DNA of 64,000 bases from NCBI RefSeq assembly GCF_907165195.1, contig NZ_OU015584.1, positions 2,614,978 to 2,678,977 of the forward strand, given 5' to 3'. The position numbers and the translations under genes are program-made. Below the pieces are notes generated by a model that was not told where the DNA came from, made no database searches, and worked only from the letters and a program-made list of their open reading frames with translations. Positions 63,052-64,000 of this stretch are shown piece after piece. This DNA is from Parvicella tangerina. Lineage in GTDB: Bacteria; Bacteroidota; Bacteroidia; Flavobacteriales_D; Parvicellaceae. How positions within the stretch are numbered: the first letter of the stretch is position 1; each line of letters starts with the position of its first letter.

Positions 63052-64000
63052 ATGAATAACAACTTTGTAGTCATTATGGCAGGGGGAATCGGAAGTAGAT
63101 TCTGGCCCATGAGTACCTCTAAGCATCCTAAACAATTTCATGACGTACTGGGAATTGGAAAATCCCTTCTTCAAATGACCGTTGAAAGGTATCTCCCAAT
63201 TTGCGATGAAAAGAACATTTATATCGTCACTAATGAAAATTATAAAGGATTAGTTAAAGAGCAGCTTCCCAATTTTTCTGACGACCAAATCCTTTTGGAA
63301 CCGAGCAGAAAGAATACCGCACCCTGTATTGCCTATGCAGCCTACAAAATACATCAGCAAAATCCAGAAGCTAAGATGATTGTTGCTCCTAGTGATCACT
63401 TAATCATGAAAGAGCATGAGTTCCAACAAACTATTAAGGCGGCTCTTACAGCTGCAGACACGTTAGGACAACTCATTACAATTGGGATTAAACCCAACCG
63501 ACCAGACACAGGTTATGGTTATATACAATTCGAAAATGGAGAAACTAATGTTCGAAAGGTTAAGACTTTCACAGAAAAACCGTCTCTTGATATCGCTCAG
63601 CGATTTATTGATAGTGGTGACTTCTATTGGAACTCTGGAATGTTTATCTGGTCTTCAGCTACGATCATTGATGCCTTTGAGAAATACCTACCAGAAATAG
63701 GTAAACTGTTCAATGACATAAAAGATGATTTTTATTCGACAGAAGAAGAAGCGTCTATCAACCGCATCTATCCACTTTGCAAGAATATCTCAATAGACTA
63801 CGGCATCATGGAGAAAGCGGAGCACGTCAGTGTTATCTTAGCTGATTTAGGATGGAGCGACCTCGGCACGTGGGGATCACTTTACACGCATATTGAACAA
63901 GATTCCAATAAGAATGCTATTGTAGGAAAAAATGTTCTTACTTATGACGCGAACGATAACATGATCAAAGTTAGTGATGAAAAATTAGTTGTTATTCAGG
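63052..64000 (+). CDS. manC: Mannose-1-phosphate guanylyltransferase (partial, 3' end outside window)
   Basis: The product makes GDP-mannose from mannose-1-phosphate. It begins MNNNFVVIMAGGIGSRFWPM with the G-x-G-x-R-x-x-P nucleotide site, followed by LEPSRKNTAPCIAYAAY, IVAPSDHLI and KTFTEKPSLDIAQRFIDSGD, and ADLGWSDLGTWGSLY near the end. The frame remains open at the window edge with 316 codons, close to the full length of about 350-360. GDP-mannose feeds LPS, capsule and fucose pathways, which fits the nearby glycosyltransferases. Confidence 0.95.
   Translation, partial: MNNNFVVIMAGGIGSRFWPMSTSKHPKQFHDVLGIGKSLLQMTVERYLPICDEKNIYIVTNENYKGLVKEQLPNFSDDQILLEPSRKNTAPCIAYAAYKIHQQNPEAKMIVAPSDHLIMKEHEFQQTIKAALTAADTLGQLITIGIKPNRPDTGYGYIQFENGETNVRKVKTFTEKPSLDIAQRFIDSGDFYWNSGMFIWSSATIIDAFEKYLPEIGKLFNDIKDDFYSTEEEASINRIYPLCKNISIDYGIMEKAEHVSVILADLGWSDLGTWGSLYTHIEQDSNKNAIVGKNVLTYDANDNMIKVSDEKLVVIQ

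Overview
The window comes from a member of the Bacteroidota, most likely the order Flavobacteriales. The evidence is the gldD-gldE-ssb-mutY-HU-rng gene order, a type IX secretion system (T9SS) plug protein, two secreted proteins with T9SS sorting tails, a Na+-translocating NADH:quinone reductase operon, AT-rich spacers with TAnnTTTG-like -7 boxes, and several start sites with no Shine-Dalgarno sequence. There are no rRNA or tRNA genes and no phage genes. The genus cannot be named from the sequence alone.

Layout. 1-6.6 kb: the end of an outer-membrane barrel gene, a large secreted protein with duplicated jelly-roll-like domains, secA with a strong terminator, and a 2-oxoglutarate oxygenase. 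6.6-11.15 kb: an accessory island. It holds at least six REP-like palindromes with GC-rich tails, a REP-associated tyrosine transposase (RAYT), a second copy of that transposase's 5' end, a HigB/HigA toxin-antitoxin pair, two lipoprotein genes and a headless RHS toxin tip. 11.2-17.2 kb: nqrABCDEF, closed by a clear terminator. 17.3-26.4 kb: the T9SS plug gene, a redoxin, an M28 peptidase, then the gldD to rng cluster, which includes a 30-codon COX24/mS38-like gene.

26.5-39.3 kb: T9SS cargo (a cell-surface adhesin-like protein and a trypsin-like protease), gcvP, a thioredoxin-like protein lacking one active-site Cys, trxB, a membrane-bound MutS-like ATPase and a ZIP metal transporter. 39.4-47.5 kb: yidC, a START-like protein, an LptF/G permease, two glycosyltransferases, an EF-hand protein and a DedA-like membrane protein. 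47.5-55.1 kb: a five-gene leftward locus. It encodes a K+-channel-like protein carrying seventeen consecutive 12-residue repeats, a TolC-like protein fused to a glycosidase-like barrel, a HlyD-type adaptor, a zinc-ribbon protein with a degenerate GGDEF-like domain, and a processive family-2 glycosyltransferase. I read it as a synthase-dependent exopolysaccharide production and export system of an unfamiliar type, and it is the best candidate for something undescribed. 55.2-64 kb: small lipoproteins, an FKBP isomerase, a nuclease-like protein, DUF1015 and MOSC proteins, an acyltransferase, an MlaEF lipid transporter pair, a SprT-like protein and the start of a mannose-1-phosphate guanylyltransferase cut by the window end.

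Together the window mixes envelope biogenesis (SecA, YidC, LptF/G, MlaEF, GldD/E, T9SS), sodium bioenergetics and surface polysaccharide functions with one small mobile island.
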